The notes below the pieces were generated by a model, which was given only the letters and a program-made list of their open reading frames with translations, searched no databases and was not told the origin of the DNA. Positions 33,998 to 45,083 of a DNA stretch of 64,000 nucleotides are shown piece after piece (position 1 is the stretch's first letter; each line of letters starts with the position of its first letter). The position numbers and the translations under genes were made by a program. This DNA is from Alteraurantiacibacter aestuarii (GTDB taxonomy: Bacteria; Pseudomonadota; Alphaproteobacteria; Sphingomonadales; Sphingomonadaceae): the NCBI RefSeq assembly GCF_009827405.1, contig NZ_WTYY01000005.1, forward strand, positions 62,001 to 126,000, in the 5' to 3' direction.

Positions 33998-34578
33998 AAT
34001 CACCCCGCGGACTGAGCGCGGAAGAGGCTGCGCTATGGGCCAGGCTGGCGCAAAGTGTGACCCCGCTGGAAAAGCGCGCCACGCCAAAGCCCGTGCCGCT
34101 GGTCCATCCGCCAGCCGCCACGCCCATGCCCCATCCACGGTCATCCCCGCCGCGCAAGGTGAAGGGCCGCGTCCCCCCGCCGCTGGTGAAGGCCGCGCCC
34201 GCATCGGTTCCGGCACCGGTGCATGCGCCGGGTACGGGGCTTGATTCGCACTGGGAGCGGCGCCTGGCGCGCACGTCGACAGAGCCGGAATTCACCCTCG
34301 ACCTGCATGGCCACACGCTCGATCAGGCGCACAGGCGGCTGGATCAGGGACTGATGCAGGCCAAGGCGATGGGGGCGCGGCTGGTGCTGGTCATTACCGG
34401 CAAGTCCCGCCCGGTCGATGCCGCGGACCGGGGAGATCGGCGCGGCGCGATCCGCGCCAAGATCCTCGACTGGCTGGCCGCCGGACCGCATGGCAGTGAC
34501 ATCGCCGCCATCCGCAAAGCGCACCGCCGCCACGGGGGCGAGGGCGCGCTCTATCTGGTGCTGCGGCGGCGGGGGTAA
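33994..34578 (+). CDS. Smr-domain protein
   Basis: 194 aa starting in the mltA stop (ATGA). Residues about 1-80 are Pro/Ala-rich and likely disordered. The C-terminal Smr domain has FTLDLHGHTLDQAHRRLDQG and VLVITGKSRP, with the LDxHG and TGxG signature positions. Smr domains are nicking endonucleases or RNA-binding modules (MutS2 C-terminus); stand-alone forms are poorly defined. Third gene of the Tim44-mltA-smr operon. The 213 bp beyond it hold no gene. Confidence 0.9.
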   Translation: MKSPRGLSAEEAALWARLAQSVTPLEKRATPKPVPLVHPPAATPMPHPRSSPPRKVKGRVPPPLVKAAPASVPAPVHAPGTGLDSHWERRLARTSTEPEFTLDLHGHTLDQAHRRLDQGLMQAKAMGARLVLVITGKSRPVDAADRGDRRGAIRAKILDWLAAGPHGSDIAAIRKAHRRHGGEGALYLVLRRRG

Positions 34579-34791
34579 TTCAAGGACGGTCTACATGCCG
34601 GCCGATTGCGTTGCTTCACTGGTTCGGCAGCTTTGCGCCCTCTTCCAAGATATGAAAGGAAGTCTGTCCGCTACCTTGAAGTGGACATTCGTTTATCTGC
34701 GGGCCCGATGTCCGCTAACGATTCAAAGGGAACACATTGCGGGTGTTCTCGCTGTGCGAACGTAACTTGGCGTGGTGTCCCTAAATCTTCG

Positions 34792-36444
34792 CTAACCACC
34801 CGGCGAACTCGGTCCGGTCTGCCAGCCAACCAGAAGTCCCTCCGGATCCAGCATCACTGTCATCACTCGTGTTCCATTGGCGAAGGCAACTTCGAAGGCG
34901 TCTCCGGTCGGCAAGCCCGGTCCGATGAAGCTGACTGACCTGATCTCGCCCAAGGGGCGAAGCTGGGCCTGCAGCGCTGGCAGTTGAGGGCGCAACATAT
35001 CGGCCTGCCGGGGGTTCATTGCGGTCAAGTCTGGTGGCTCATTCGTGACGCCTGCCACTATAGAGCGCAGCGCCGCTTCAGAGCCGGGAAGGGGAGCGGT
35101 GCGCGGCGTGAATACGTTTCGCTGCGAGGCCGCGGCGATATCGGACACGGCATCCTGGCCAAGCATTTGCAGCACGACTCCAAGTGCGTCGGCAGCGGGC
35201 GCCGCCACGTTGGGCTCGACACCGTGACCTTCCCAGTTGCCCTTTGTGAACGCGTTCTCCGCTCGCGCCAGCGGGATCATCGCGATCAAATCATTACCGA
35301 GCGGCGCTGGCCCTGTCAGATTGCCACCACCGGCCGTAAGTTCACCTACGAGCACGCCGAGGCCGAGTGATTTGACGTCGTAGGCGAACTCCTCGCCTCC
35401 CGAGAAGGTTTGGCTGCTGGTCAGTACGTAGACGGGGCGATCGGCGAAGCTCACCGGTGTTGGCTGACTCGTAAAGGATTCGCGGTCGAAGTCGTTGGTC
35501 CCCGCGATGCGAGTGATGACGTCGTTGATGTGCACTGTCTCGTCCCCCGGCAGCAGGAAGCTGACCAGATATGCGACCCCCTCGGGCAAACCGCCGATGT
35601 TACGACGCAGGTCGATGATCAGAGCGCTGCAATCTGCAAGGCTCGACATGGCCCTGTCGATCGGCGGCTTGAAACCTGCTCGTCGCGGAAATGCGACCAC
35701 CTCTAGGTAGCCGATACCCCCAGCAAGCATGTCGGCCCGCACGATACCGCTTTCCGAGCGCGGCAATGCCGTCCCGGCTGACGCAGGCGCGGATGGAAGG
35801 GCGCTCATCGAACTGATCACGAGGTGTTTGTCGTGCGCAATGGCTCTCACGTCGGAGCTCAGCCGCGCTGCGAACGCCGCGGGATCGCCTAAGCTGTCGT
35901 ATTCGCCGGCCGCGAGCGCGGCGTCGATCTGTTCGGCAGCCTGCTCGCCGACGTCAGGGAATACATAGCGGTCGCGCAACGCCATTGCGAGTTGCGTCAC
36001 CACTGCCTGCCGCGCTGCCCCGTCGAGCAAGTCGGAAAAGGGCGCAGTCGCAGAGGCAAGGTCCGGCGCGTCGGCAATTCGGGTGCCGACGACTTCGCTA
36101 CCATTATACACGCTCCTGATCCGGGTGGTGTTGGGGCCTTCGTCTTCGAAGAAAACACGCACTCCTGCCGCGTCATTCGCGAACTCGCTCGCACTTACCG
36201 TCCGCATCGGCGGTCCGGCGGGCTGGCCAGCCAGTTGGATGTTCATCCGACCGTCTTCGGTCACCGTTACCGTTACGATCGTGTCGTTGAGCTGGTAGCG
36301 GCCGGCGTAGCGTTCGAGCACCTCTCTCGCCACCGACACAGTGGGATCGGCCGGGGCTGCTGTCGATTGGGCAACGGCCGGCAGCGTGTTCAAAGGCTCC
36401 GTGACTATCATGGTCACGATCGCGAAAGACATTCGTTTGAGCAT
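34792..36444 (-). CDS. S41-family (C-terminal processing type) peptidase-like secreted protein
   Basis: 550 aa. The signal peptide ends AVAQ. After an N-terminal beta region (residues about 30-130) comes an IRBP/tricorn-like S41 core: GGIGYLEVVAFP, ALIIDLRRNIGGLPEG and YVLTSSQTFSGGEEFAYDVKSL, whose TFSGGEE carries the probable catalytic Ser. A C-terminal extension (about 450-550) ends with FANGTRVMTVMLDPEGLLVG. This resembles bacterial S41 proteins with DUF-type tails. It is the second gene of a PadR-controlled unit, 27 bp after the upstream gene. Substrate unknown. Confidence 0.8.
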   Translation of the reverse strand: MLKRMSFAIVTMIVTEPLNTLPAVAQSTAAPADPTVSVAREVLERYAGRYQLNDTIVTVTVTEDGRMNIQLAGQPAGPPMRTVSASEFANDAAGVRVFFEDEGPNTTRIRSVYNGSEVVGTRIADAPDLASATAPFSDLLDGAARQAVVTQLAMALRDRYVFPDVGEQAAEQIDAALAAGEYDSLGDPAAFAARLSSDVRAIAHDKHLVISSMSALPSAPASAGTALPRSESGIVRADMLAGGIGYLEVVAFPRRAGFKPPIDRAMSSLADCSALIIDLRRNIGGLPEGVAYLVSFLLPGDETVHINDVITRIAGTNDFDRESFTSQPTPVSFADRPVYVLTSSQTFSGGEEFAYDVKSLGLGVLVGELTAGGGNLTGPAPLGNDLIAMIPLARAENAFTKGNWEGHGVEPNVAAPAADALGVVLQMLGQDAVSDIAAASQRNVFTPRTAPLPGSEAALRSIVAGVTNEPPDLTAMNPRQADMLRPQLPALQAQLRPLGEIRSVSFIGPGLPTGDAFEVAFANGTRVMTVMLDPEGLLVGWQTGPSSPGG

Positions 36445-36471
36445 GCCAAACCCTCCTCATTGCAGTGTCGG

Positions 36472-36987
36472 TCAAAAGTCGATGAGCGGCTCGCTCAAGC
36501 AGCGCTCGATCGCGGCTGCCAGAGCGCGTATTTCCCGGCGATCGCCTTGTCGCGACAAGGTGGAATACCGCCGGGTGTAGAAATTCAGTTTGTCGGCCAT
36601 CAGCTTTTCGGCGTCATCAGGCGTCAGTTCGAGCCACTCCTCAGCCTGAAATACCGACTGTCTTGCCGCTTGGACCCCTCGGGAGACTCGCAGCGGATCG
36701 AATTCTCTTTCGAGCTCTCCGAGGCTCTGCAAAGCGCCAACTCTTCCAAAGCAGTCTGCCGAGTGCTCCAGACCGCGCTCGAAACCGCGCTGGAAATACC
36801 AGGTACTCCACAGCGCGGCTGGCACGGCAAGCGCGCAGGCGACGATGAACAGCAGCGGTTCGCCGCGCAGGAGCTTGTCCCGGAACGTCGGCTCGGCAGT
36901 TCCAAACCCCGGCCGGGCAACAAAAAAGTACTGGAGGAACTTGAGCACCAGGTAGGTGCAGAGCGACCATAGCAAGGCCTTGGCCAT
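36472..36987 (-). CDS. Hypothetical membrane protein, 171 aa
   Basis: Starts at ATG 36987 with a strong GGAGGAGG ribosome site. Two likely membrane helices (ALLWSLCTYLVLKFLQYFFV and LLFIVACALAVPAALWSTWYF) precede a charged cytoplasmic half with EWLELTPDDAEKLMADKLNFYTR. I do not recognise it. Upstream lies the A copy of the putative PadR operator; downstream is the S41 peptidase gene, so the two likely form one regulated operon. Confidence 0.7.
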   Translation of the reverse strand: MAKALLWSLCTYLVLKFLQYFFVARPGFGTAEPTFRDKLLRGEPLLFIVACALAVPAALWSTWYFQRGFERGLEHSADCFGRVGALQSLGELEREFDPLRVSRGVQAARQSVFQAEEWLELTPDDAEKLMADKLNFYTRRYSTLSRQGDRREIRALAAAIERCLSEPLIDF

Positions 36988-37035
36988 CGATAACTCCTCC
37001 TCCCCCGATGCGACCCGGCAATCGGCCCTCATCAA

Positions 37036-37080
37036 ACATGTGAGAGTTATAGCAACATATGTAGAGTTAAGAGTCAAGCA
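37036..37080 (-). promoter_or_regulatory. Putative PadR operator/promoter A
   Basis: Plus-strand CAACATATGTAGAGTT (37053-37068), then AGTCAAG (37072-37078), matches 23 of 28 positions of the sequence in front of padR. An abutting imperfect copy ACATGTGAGAGTTAT lies at 37036-37050. Read on the minus strand it gives TTGACT as -35 and TGCTAT (17-bp spacer) as -10, with the shared ACATATGT palindrome between them. The next gene starts about 50 bp downstream. Confidence 0.65.
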
Positions 37081-37132
37081 TGACGGGTGCGGCCGTTACG
37101 GTCCTCTGCCTGTCAGGGTGATGCTGAAGAGA

Positions 37133-37777
37133 TTACCGCGCGGGAATTTCCGCGTCCGCATTCGGAAATATCCGCGCATGCTGCCGTGCGACGACGATGA
37201 GAACCGAAAGTTCAATCGCCAGCGCCGCCGCCTGCAGGATCACGAAGGTTTCGTCGAGAAACAGTGCTCCCGTGATAATGAATAAGGCTACAAGGGTCGC
37301 GCCGACGAAGGCGCTGACCTTGACCACGCGTGCCCAGTTGCGCTCGACGAGCGCCCACGCAAGGTGCAAGTGACCGGTGCCGAGCATGAGCCAAAGAGCC
37401 AGCAGGCACGGTGCAGCTTTGATCTGGGACGAGGCAAGCAGGGGGTGGTGCGTGGCACCGGCCAGGAGGACGCTGCTGAATGCTTCCCCTCCGAAGAATA
37501 CCGATGAAGAACCGAACGCCAGCGCGAACTGGAGAACCGCCATGGGAATTAGCAAGCCCAGCGCGACCGCGTAGTTCGTCAGGACAAGGCGCCCTTCCCC
37601 ATGGTTCGGCATCTCGCTCCACGCTGCGACCAGGCAACCGGCCGCGAATGCGAAAGGCCGCCCCTCCAGTACCGCCACGTGAAACTCGGCCCTCATGGCG
37701 AGTGCCCACTCACGGCGACACTCGCCGAGACAGCAGCTGGCGAGCCAAACCACGGCCCGTGAAACAGGCGCCGTCAT
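37133..37777 (-). CDS. Hypothetical polytopic membrane protein in a PadR operon
   Basis: 214 aa from the ATG at 37777, which overlaps the padR stop as ATGA. LASCCLGECRREWALAMRAEF near residues 12-32 is followed by about five helices (YAVALGLLIPMAVLQFALAF, CLLALWLMLGTGHLHLAWAL, VSAFVGATLVALFIITGALF and others). PadR-linked membrane proteins with a 'RREWALAMRAEF' style N-terminus are common in proteobacteria but unnamed to me. It is probably the direct target or effector of the PadR unit. Confidence 0.75.
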   Translation of the reverse strand: MTAPVSRAVVWLASCCLGECRREWALAMRAEFHVAVLEGRPFAFAAGCLVAAWSEMPNHGEGRLVLTNYAVALGLLIPMAVLQFALAFGSSSVFFGGEAFSSVLLAGATHHPLLASSQIKAAPCLLALWLMLGTGHLHLAWALVERNWARVVKVSAFVGATLVALFIITGALFLDETFVILQAAALAIELSVLIVVARQHARIFPNADAEIPAR

Positions 37778-38076
37778 GCGAGGGCGCTCTTGGCAGGAAT
37801 GTCGGCGCCGGAGCATTCGACCGTCTGCGCGAGGGCGATCCCTGCAGGGGTCAACCGGTAAGCGTGGCGCGCAGGCCGACCAGGCCGTTCCGGATCACGC
37901 CATTCGGCTTCGACAAGTCCCTTGTCGGCCATGCGCATCAGCAGAGGGTAGAGAGTACCTGACGAAAGGCCGGTTTCCTTCATCAGGTCATAGCCATGAC
38001 GCCATTGCTGTGTCCTTTTGGAGAACGCGTCCAACAGGATGAACATCTGCTTGGAAGGCGGTCTGTTGCGAGACAT
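37774..38076 (-). CDS. PadR-family transcriptional regulator
   Basis: 100 aa single winged-helix protein: FILLDAFSKRTQQWRHGYDL then TGLSSGTLYPLLMRMADKGLVEAEW, the PadR recognition helix and wing, and YRLTPAGIALAQ. PadR proteins usually repress an adjacent operon. Its stop overlaps the next gene by 4 bp. The -10 candidate TGATAT ends only 6 nt before the ATG at 38076, so the mRNA is likely leaderless. The shared upstream motif suggests self-control and control of the unit at 36987. Confidence 0.9.
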   Translation of the reverse strand: MSRNRPPSKQMFILLDAFSKRTQQWRHGYDLMKETGLSSGTLYPLLMRMADKGLVEAEWRDPERPGRPARHAYRLTPAGIALAQTVECSGADIPAKSALA

Positions 38077-38082
38077 GAAAGC

Positions 38083-38114
38083 ATATCAACTTATGTAGAG
38101 TTCGAAGTCAAGGA
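38083..38114 (-). promoter_or_regulatory. Putative PadR operator/promoter B (leaderless start)
   Basis: Plus-strand CAACTTATGTAGAGTT (38087-38102), then AGTCAAG, is nearly identical to site A. On the minus strand -35 is TTGACT and -10 is TGATAT (38083-38088) with a 17-bp spacer that holds the shared ACATAAGT element. Transcription would start at or next to the padR ATG. Confidence 0.68.
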
Positions 38115-38296
38115 GCTTGGCCACAGGCCTGCAACAAGCTGTCATCCTATCAAAAACTGGATGGTGCGCGAAAGGGCGCCTCGTTTTACTATCACGGCAA
38201 CTTGCCTGTAAGCCGACTGCCCGCTCCCGGTCCCAACCCCGTGGCCTCGGTGACCGCCTGCAATGTCCGCTTTCCTCCCAAATCCAGACGCCCACG

Positions 38297-38329
38297 AAAA
38301 AGCCCCCGACATCGCTGCCGGGGGCTTTT
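38297..38329 (-). terminator. katG intrinsic terminator (bidirectional form)
   Basis: AGCCCCCGAC, a 6-nt loop, GCCGGGGGCT, flanked by AAAAA and TTTT. It starts 18 bp past the katG stop on the minus strand; the plus-strand reading also has a T-run. Confidence 0.88.
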
Positions 38330-38346
38330 GCTGATTGGTGCGGGAC

Positions 38347-40554
<2,208 letters not shown>

Positions 40555-40693
40555 TCACACAGGGACTCGTGTCCCAATCAATCCTACCTGTGCAAGATGA
40601 CCCTTCCGCGATGATGCGTCCAATCGATTAGTTGGCATTCATTGATCGATTTTGCCATTTTGCGGCAAAACGAATTTTGGCTGCGACCAGACG

Positions 40694-40730
40694 CAAAAAT
40701 CCCGCCCTCGCTGCATGGGCGAGGGCGGGA
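40694..40730 (-). terminator. ahpF intrinsic terminator
   Basis: On the minus strand CCCGCCCTCGC, a short loop, GCGAGGGCGGG, then ATTTTT. This is a perfect 11-bp stem beginning 29 bp after the ahpF stop. Confidence 0.92.
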
Positions 40731-40757
40731 TGATGTATTGCCTTGAAGGGTGTGGGG

Positions 40758-42347
40758 TCAGACCGCTTCGGCCAGATCCTCGACCTTTTCGTTGCGGATC
40801 AGATAGTCGAAGGCGGACAGGGCAGCCTTCGATCCATCGCCCATGGCGATGATGATCTGCTTGTAGGGAACGGTGGTGCAATCGCCTGCGGCAAACACGC
40901 CATTCAGATTGGTGGCGGCATGATTGTCCACCTCGATCTCGCCATGTTTGCTCAGCGCGATACCGCTGTCCTTGAGCCATTCGGTGTTGGGCACCAGGCC
41001 GATCTGGACGAACACACCTTCCAGGTCGACGCGCTTTTCGGCGCCGGTGTCGCGGTCCTTGTAGAGCAGGCCGTCCACCTTGGTGCCATCGCCGCTGATC
41101 TGCGTGGTCTGCGCCGATACGATGATGTCGACATTGGCCATCGATCGCAGCTTGCGTTGCAGCACTTCGTCCGCGCGCAATTTGCTGTCGAATTCCACCA
41201 GCGTGACATGGCCGACGATCCCGGCAAGATCGATTGCAGCCTCGACGCCGCTGTTGCCGCCGCCGATCACCGCTACGCGCTTGCCCTTGTACAAGGGGCC
41301 GTCGCAATGCGGGCAATAGGCCACGCCCTTGTTGCGATATTCCTGCTCGCCCGGAACGCCCAGGTTGCGCCAGCGCGCGCCGGTGGAAAGGATCACCGTG
41401 CGCGCCTTCAGCGATGCGCCATTGTCCATCACCACTTCGTGATAGCCGCCCTTTTGGGCAGCGGGGATCAGCCTGGTGGCGGTCTGCAAGTTCATCACGT
41501 CGATATCATATTCGCCGACATGCGCTTCCAACTGGGCGGCCAGCTTGGGGCCTTCGGTATAGGGGACGGAGATGAAGTTCTCGATGCCCATGGTGTCCAG
41601 CACCTGTCCGCCGAACCGCTCTGCCGCGATGCCGGTGCTGAAGCCCTTGCGCGCGGTATAGACGCTGGCAGCGGCGCCAGCGGGACCGCCGCCGACAATG
41701 AGCACTTCAAACGGCTTCTTTTCGGCGATCCTGGCTGCGGCGCGGGCGGAGGCATTGCCGTCCAGCTTGGCCAGAAGCTCCTCCACGCTCATCTTGCCGC
41801 TGGCGAACATCTCACCGTTCAGGAAGGTTGCGGGCACGGCCATCACGCCGCGTTCCTCCACCTCGTCCTGAAAGGTTCCGCCTTCGATCAGCGTGGCGGT
41901 GATGCGCGGGTTGAACAGTGCCAGCAGCGTCAGCGCCTGCACCACGTCCGGGCAATTGTGGCAGGACAGGGAGAAGAACATCTCGAAGGCATAATCGCCT
42001 TCCAGCGCGGCAATCTGCTCCAGAATTTCAGGTTCGACCTTGGGCGGATGACCGCCGGCCCACAGCAGGGCCAGCACCAGCGAGGTGAATTCGTGCCCCA
42101 TCGGCAGGCCGCCGAAGCGAACCCATTTGCTGGCATCGGATGCGCGGCGGATGATGAAGCTGGGCTTGCGCTCATGGTCGCCGTCGAAAGAGGCGGTGAC
42201 CTTGTCAGAAAGCGCGGAAATCTGTTCCAGCAGCGCGCGCGTATCGGCCGACTTGGGATCATTGCCAAGGCTGGCGACAAGCTCGATCGGCTCGCGCAGG
42301 TTGCCGAGATATTGCTGCAGCTGCTGGGTCAGGTTTGCATCAAGCAT
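40758..42347 (-). CDS. ahpF: Alkyl hydroperoxide reductase subunit F
   Basis: 529 aa flavoprotein that transfers electrons from NADH to AhpC. The N-terminal thioredoxin-like pair (residues about 1-200) has the [11 protein letters not shown] disulfide centre. The C-terminal thioredoxin-reductase-like part has [18 protein letters not shown], the redox CPHC in [15 protein letters not shown] and [19 protein letters not shown]. Length is normal. It follows ahpC with a terminator-like hairpin between them. Confidence 0.97.
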   Translation of the reverse strand: MLDANLTQQLQQYLGNLREPIELVASLGNDPKSADTRALLEQISALSDKVTASFDGDHERKPSFIIRRASDASKWVRFGGLPMGHEFTSLVLALLWAGGHPPKVEPEILEQIAALEGDYAFEMFFSLSCHNCPDVVQALTLLALFNPRITATLIEGGTFQDEVEERGVMAVPATFLNGEMFASGKMSVEELLAKLDGNASARAAARIAEKKPFEVLIVGGGPAGAAASVYTARKGFSTGIAAERFGGQVLDTMGIENFISVPYTEGPKLAAQLEAHVGEYDIDVMNLQTATRLIPAAQKGGYHEVVMDNGASLKARTVILSTGARWRNLGVPGEQEYRNKGVAYCPHCDGPLYKGKRVAVIGGGNSGVEAAIDLAGIVGHVTLVEFDSKLRADEVLQRKLRSMANVDIIVSAQTTQISGDGTKVDGLLYKDRDTGAEKRVDLEGVFVQIGLVPNTEWLKDSGIALSKHGEIEVDNHAATNLNGVFAAGDCTTVPYKQIIIAMGDGSKAALSAFDYLIRNEKVEDLAEAV

Positions 42348-42378
42348 ATCGGTTTCCTCTGCCGGGGTTGGTCAGTGC

Positions 42379-42433
42379 AAAAAAACGGTCCGGGGCTTCC
42401 GGGAGGGGGGGGAGGGGAATACCCCGGACCGTT
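42379..42433 (-). terminator. Terminator/attenuator between ahpC and ahpF
   Basis: Perfect 12-bp arms AACGGTCCGGGG (42384-42395) and CCCCGGACCGTT (42422-42433), followed on the minus strand by a T-run. A G/C-rich spacer forms the loop. It lies past the ahpC stop, so ahpF would be expressed by partial read-through. A second hairpin CCCGTCG/CGACGGG lies at about 42441-42461. Confidence 0.82.
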
Positions 42434-42477
42434 CATGCGACCCGTCGGGGGGCGACGGGCGGTTCAAGTCAGCGAGA

Positions 42478-43044
42478 TCAGATCTTGCCGACAAGGTCGA
42501 GCGAGGGAGCAAGCGTATCGGCGCCTTCTTCCCACGCAGCCGGGCAAACCTGGCCCGGGTTGTTACGGACGTACTGCGCCGCCTTGATCTTGCGGGTCAG
42601 TTCGTTGGCGTTGCGGCCAACGCCTTCGCAGGTGATTTCCATGATCTGGATCACGCCATCGGGATCGATCACGAAGGTCGCGCGGTCGGCCAGGCCCATT
42701 TCTTCGCGCAGAACGCCGAAGTTGTTGGACAGCGTGTGCAGCTGGTCACCCAGGAAGGCATAGTTGATCTTGCCGATCTTCTCGGACGTGTCGTGCCAAG
42801 CCTTGTGGCTGAAATGCGTGTCGGTCGACACGGCGAACACTTCCACGCCCATGCTCTGCAGCATGTCGTACTTCTCGTTCAGGTCTTCCAGCTCGGTCGG
42901 GCACACGAAGGTGAAATCGGCCGGGTAGAAGAAGAAGATCGCCCACTTGCCGGAGATGTCGGCTTCGGTGACGTCGAAAAAGTCCTTGCCGGCCTGGAAG
43001 GCGGTGGCCTTGAACGGCTTTATGGTGCTGCCGATGATACCCAT
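42478..43044 (-). CDS. ahpC: Alkyl hydroperoxide reductase subunit C (2-Cys peroxiredoxin)
   Basis: 188 aa. The peroxidatic Cys is in [12 protein letters not shown] and the resolving Cys in [11 protein letters not shown]; the start is [19 protein letters not shown]. It reduces peroxides and is recycled by AhpF, encoded downstream. ATG at 43044. The 209-bp upstream region carries palindromes that may control the gene. Confidence 0.98.
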   Translation of the reverse strand: MGIIGSTIKPFKATAFQAGKDFFDVTEADISGKWAIFFFYPADFTFVCPTELEDLNEKYDMLQSMGVEVFAVSTDTHFSHKAWHDTSEKIGKINYAFLGDQLHTLSNNFGVLREEMGLADRATFVIDPDGVIQIMEITCEGVGRNANELTRKIKAAQYVRNNPGQVCPAAWEEGADTLAPSLDLVGKI

Positions 43045-43119
43045 GTGAAAACTCCTGTCGCGGGTTTGAAACTCGCGGCCCAGATAGGAGGCAGGACTGA
43101 TCTGAAAAGGGCTTTGTTA

Positions 43120-43196
43120 CGATTGGATAGATCGACGCAATCGATCATATCCGTAAGCGTTCAGTTTATTGCAACACCTGTTGCGATAATTGCAAC
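43120..43196 (-). promoter_or_regulatory. ahpC upstream palindromes
   Basis: GTTGCGATAATTGCAAC (43180-43196) is a 5+7+5 palindrome with another TTGCAAC half at 43169. A second imperfect palindrome GGATAGATCG...CGATCATATCC spans about 43124-43152 and includes AATCGATCA (43139-43147), the complement of TGATCGATT upstream of katG (40643-40651). Which regulator binds is unknown. Confidence 0.45.
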
Positions 43197-43227
43197 GACA
43201 GCGTTGTTTACGCCTTGGCCACCGGGC

Positions 43228-43256
43228 TCAACCACACACCTCAACCACACACCTCA
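43228..43256. repeat. 13-bp tandem repeat abutting the aroC stop codon
   Basis: TCAACCACACACC at 43228-43240 and 43241-43253; the aroC stop (TCA on the plus strand, 43254-43256) begins a degenerate third copy. Each unit carries the same TGA on the minus strand, out of frame by one. Confidence 0.9.
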
Positions 43257-44342
43257 GCCACATTGCGCACGGTGGAGCATTTTGTGGTCCGCCAGCACCA
43301 GCGCCATCATCGCTTCGACCACGGGTGTGCCCCTGATTCCCACGCAAGGGTCATGGCGGCCCTTGGTGCGCACGGTCGTCTCTTCGCCAGCTGAATTGAT
43401 CGACGCGCGCGGGATCAGGATGGAACTGGTCGGCTTGAACGCCACCCGGCACACCACCGGCTGACCGGTGGAAATGCCGCCCGCAATGCCGCCGGCATGA
43501 TTGGCGAGGAATTCCGGACCTTCGCCTGCTGCGCCCGGACGCATCTCGTCGGCATTGTCCTCACCGCGCAGGCGGGCGGCGTTGAAACCTTCGCCGATCT
43601 CGACCGCCTTCACCGCATTGATGCCCATCATGGCAGCGGCAAGGTCTGCATCCAGCTTGGCATAGACCGGTGCGCCCCAGCCCGCGGGAACGCCCGTGGC
43701 CACGCATTCGACAACCGCGCCCAAAGACGATCCGTCCTTGCGGCAATCATCCACCAGCTTTTCCCAGCGCTTCACCGCTTCCACGTCGGGACAGAAGAAC
43801 GGGTTCTGGCCGATCTGGCCGGCATCGAAATTGCCCATGTCGATCGCATCGCCGCCAATTTCGGAGACATAGGTGGTGATGGTCACTTCGGGCACCACCA
43901 GCCGCGCCACGGCACCTGCGGCCACCCGCGCCGCCGTTTCGCGCGCGGAAGACCTGCCGCCGCCGCGATAATCGCGAATGCCGTATTTGGCATCATAGGC
44001 ATAATCGGCATGGCCGGGGCGGTATGCATGGGCGATCTCCGAATAATCCTTTGATCGCTGATCGGTATTCTCGATCATCAGGCTGATCGGCGTGCCGGTG
44101 GTGCGCTGCGTTCCGTCAGGGCCTGCAAACACGCCTGAAAGAATGCGGACCTGGTCCGCCTCCTGCCGCTGCGTGGTGTATTTGCTGGTGCCCGGACGGC
44201 GCGCGTCGAGGAAGGGCTGGATCGCCGCTTCGTCCAGCGCCAATCCCGGCGGACACCCGTCCACAACCGCGCCCAGCGCCGGCCCGTGGCTCTCGCCCCA
44301 GGTGGTAAACCGCAAAACCCTGCCAAATGTGTTTACGCTCAT
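43254..44342 (-). CDS. aroC: Chorismate synthase
   Basis: 362 aa from the ATG at 44342 ([20 protein letters not shown]), the canonical N-terminus with FMN-binding [18 protein letters not shown]. Further signatures are [38 protein letters not shown] and [23 protein letters not shown]-like regions. It makes chorismate, the last shared step of aromatic synthesis. Divergent from ruvA with a 92-bp spacer. Confidence 0.96.
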   Translation of the reverse strand: MSVNTFGRVLRFTTWGESHGPALGAVVDGCPPGLALDEAAIQPFLDARRPGTSKYTTQRQEADQVRILSGVFAGPDGTQRTTGTPISLMIENTDQRSKDYSEIAHAYRPGHADYAYDAKYGIRDYRGGGRSSARETAARVAAGAVARLVVPEVTITTYVSEIGGDAIDMGNFDAGQIGQNPFFCPDVEAVKRWEKLVDDCRKDGSSLGAVVECVATGVPAGWGAPVYAKLDADLAAAMMGINAVKAVEIGEGFNAARLRGEDNADEMRPGAAGEGPEFLANHAGGIAGGISTGQPVVCRVAFKPTSSILIPRASINSAGEETTVRTKGRHDPCVGIRGTPVVEAMMALVLADHKMLHRAQCG

Positions 44343-44434
44343 GGCGATGCTGTTGGCGCAAGACTTCGCCGGTGTCCACAATCAGATGTCCATATTCTCT
44401 GGACCCCGCACCGCCTGTGAGGCAAGAACATAAC

Positions 44435-45037
44435 ATGATCGCAAAGCTCAAAGGCCTGCTCGATGAAACCGGTGAAGACTGGGCGGTGATCGATGTGCAG
44501 GGCGTGGGCTATCTGGTCCATTGCTCCAACCGCACGCTCAGCGCACTGGGAGAGCGGGGGCAGGCCTGCGTGGTCTACACCGATCTGCAGGTGAGCGAGA
44601 ACGACATGCGCCTGCTCGGCTTTGCCGACGCGGGAGAGCGCGACTGGTTCCGTCTGCTCAATTCGGTGCAGGGCGTGGGCAGCAAGGTCGGCCTCGCCAT
44701 CCTTTCGGCCCTCTCCACCGCCGAACTGCGCGATGCCTGCGCCGCGCAGGATGCCGCCACCGTGGCCCGCGCGCAGGGCGTGGGGCCGAAACTGGCAGGG
44801 CGGATCGTCAATGAACTGAAGGACAAGGCTGGCGCGCTTCCAGGTGGCGGGGCTGTCGGCGGAGGCTTTGTTGCGCCTGCTGGCGGAGTAAGCGCCGATG
44901 CCGTGTCAGCCTTGCAGAGTTTGGGTTTCAAGCCGGCCGTGGCGGCGAGTGCCGTGGCTGGAGCGCAGAGCGATCTGGGCGAAGGCGCGGATTTGAACGC
45001 ACTGATCAAGGCGGCGCTGAAGAGGGCGGCGGGGTGA
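44435..45037 (+). CDS. ruvA: Holliday junction DNA helicase subunit RuvA
   Basis: 200 aa from ATG 44435 (MIAKLKGLLDETGEDWAVID). Domain I is an OB fold, domain II has helix-hairpin-helix motifs (LLNSVQGVGSKVGLAILSAL; ARAQGVGPKLAGRIVNELKD), and domain III at the C-terminus binds RuvB. RuvA tetramers hold the junction for RuvB-driven branch migration. ruvB lies 1 kb downstream, separated by an inserted REP-GIY-YIG unit and dsrE. No alphaproteobacterial LexA box (GTTC-N7-GTTC) was seen upstream. Confidence 0.96.
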   Translation: MIAKLKGLLDETGEDWAVIDVQGVGYLVHCSNRTLSALGERGQACVVYTDLQVSENDMRLLGFADAGERDWFRLLNSVQGVGSKVGLAILSALSTAELRDACAAQDAATVARAQGVGPKLAGRIVNELKDKAGALPGGGAVGGGFVAPAGGVSADAVSALQSLGFKPAVAASAVAGAQSDLGEGADLNALIKAALKRAAG

Positions 45038-45053
45038 TGGAATCCGATCCTTC

Positions 45054-45083
45054 CCGTCATCCTGAACTCGTTTCAGGATCCAT
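45054..45083. repeat. REP palindrome, copy 3
   Basis: CCGTCATCCTGAACTCGTTT then CAGGATCCAT, stem ATCCTGAA/TTCAGGAT. Same family and orientation as the copy at 10555. It contains the stop codon of the GIY-YIG reading frame (45073-45075). Confidence 0.92.

Noticed and set aside
37774-38076. PadR and neighbouring membrane protein as a toxin-antitoxin pair
   Set aside because: PadR has the full winged-helix repressor form and the partner is a multi-span protein unlike known toxins.
44343-44434. LexA-controlled SOS promoter for ruvA
   Set aside because: No GTTC-N7-GTTC or GAAC-N7-GAAC pair is present in the aroC-ruvA spacer.
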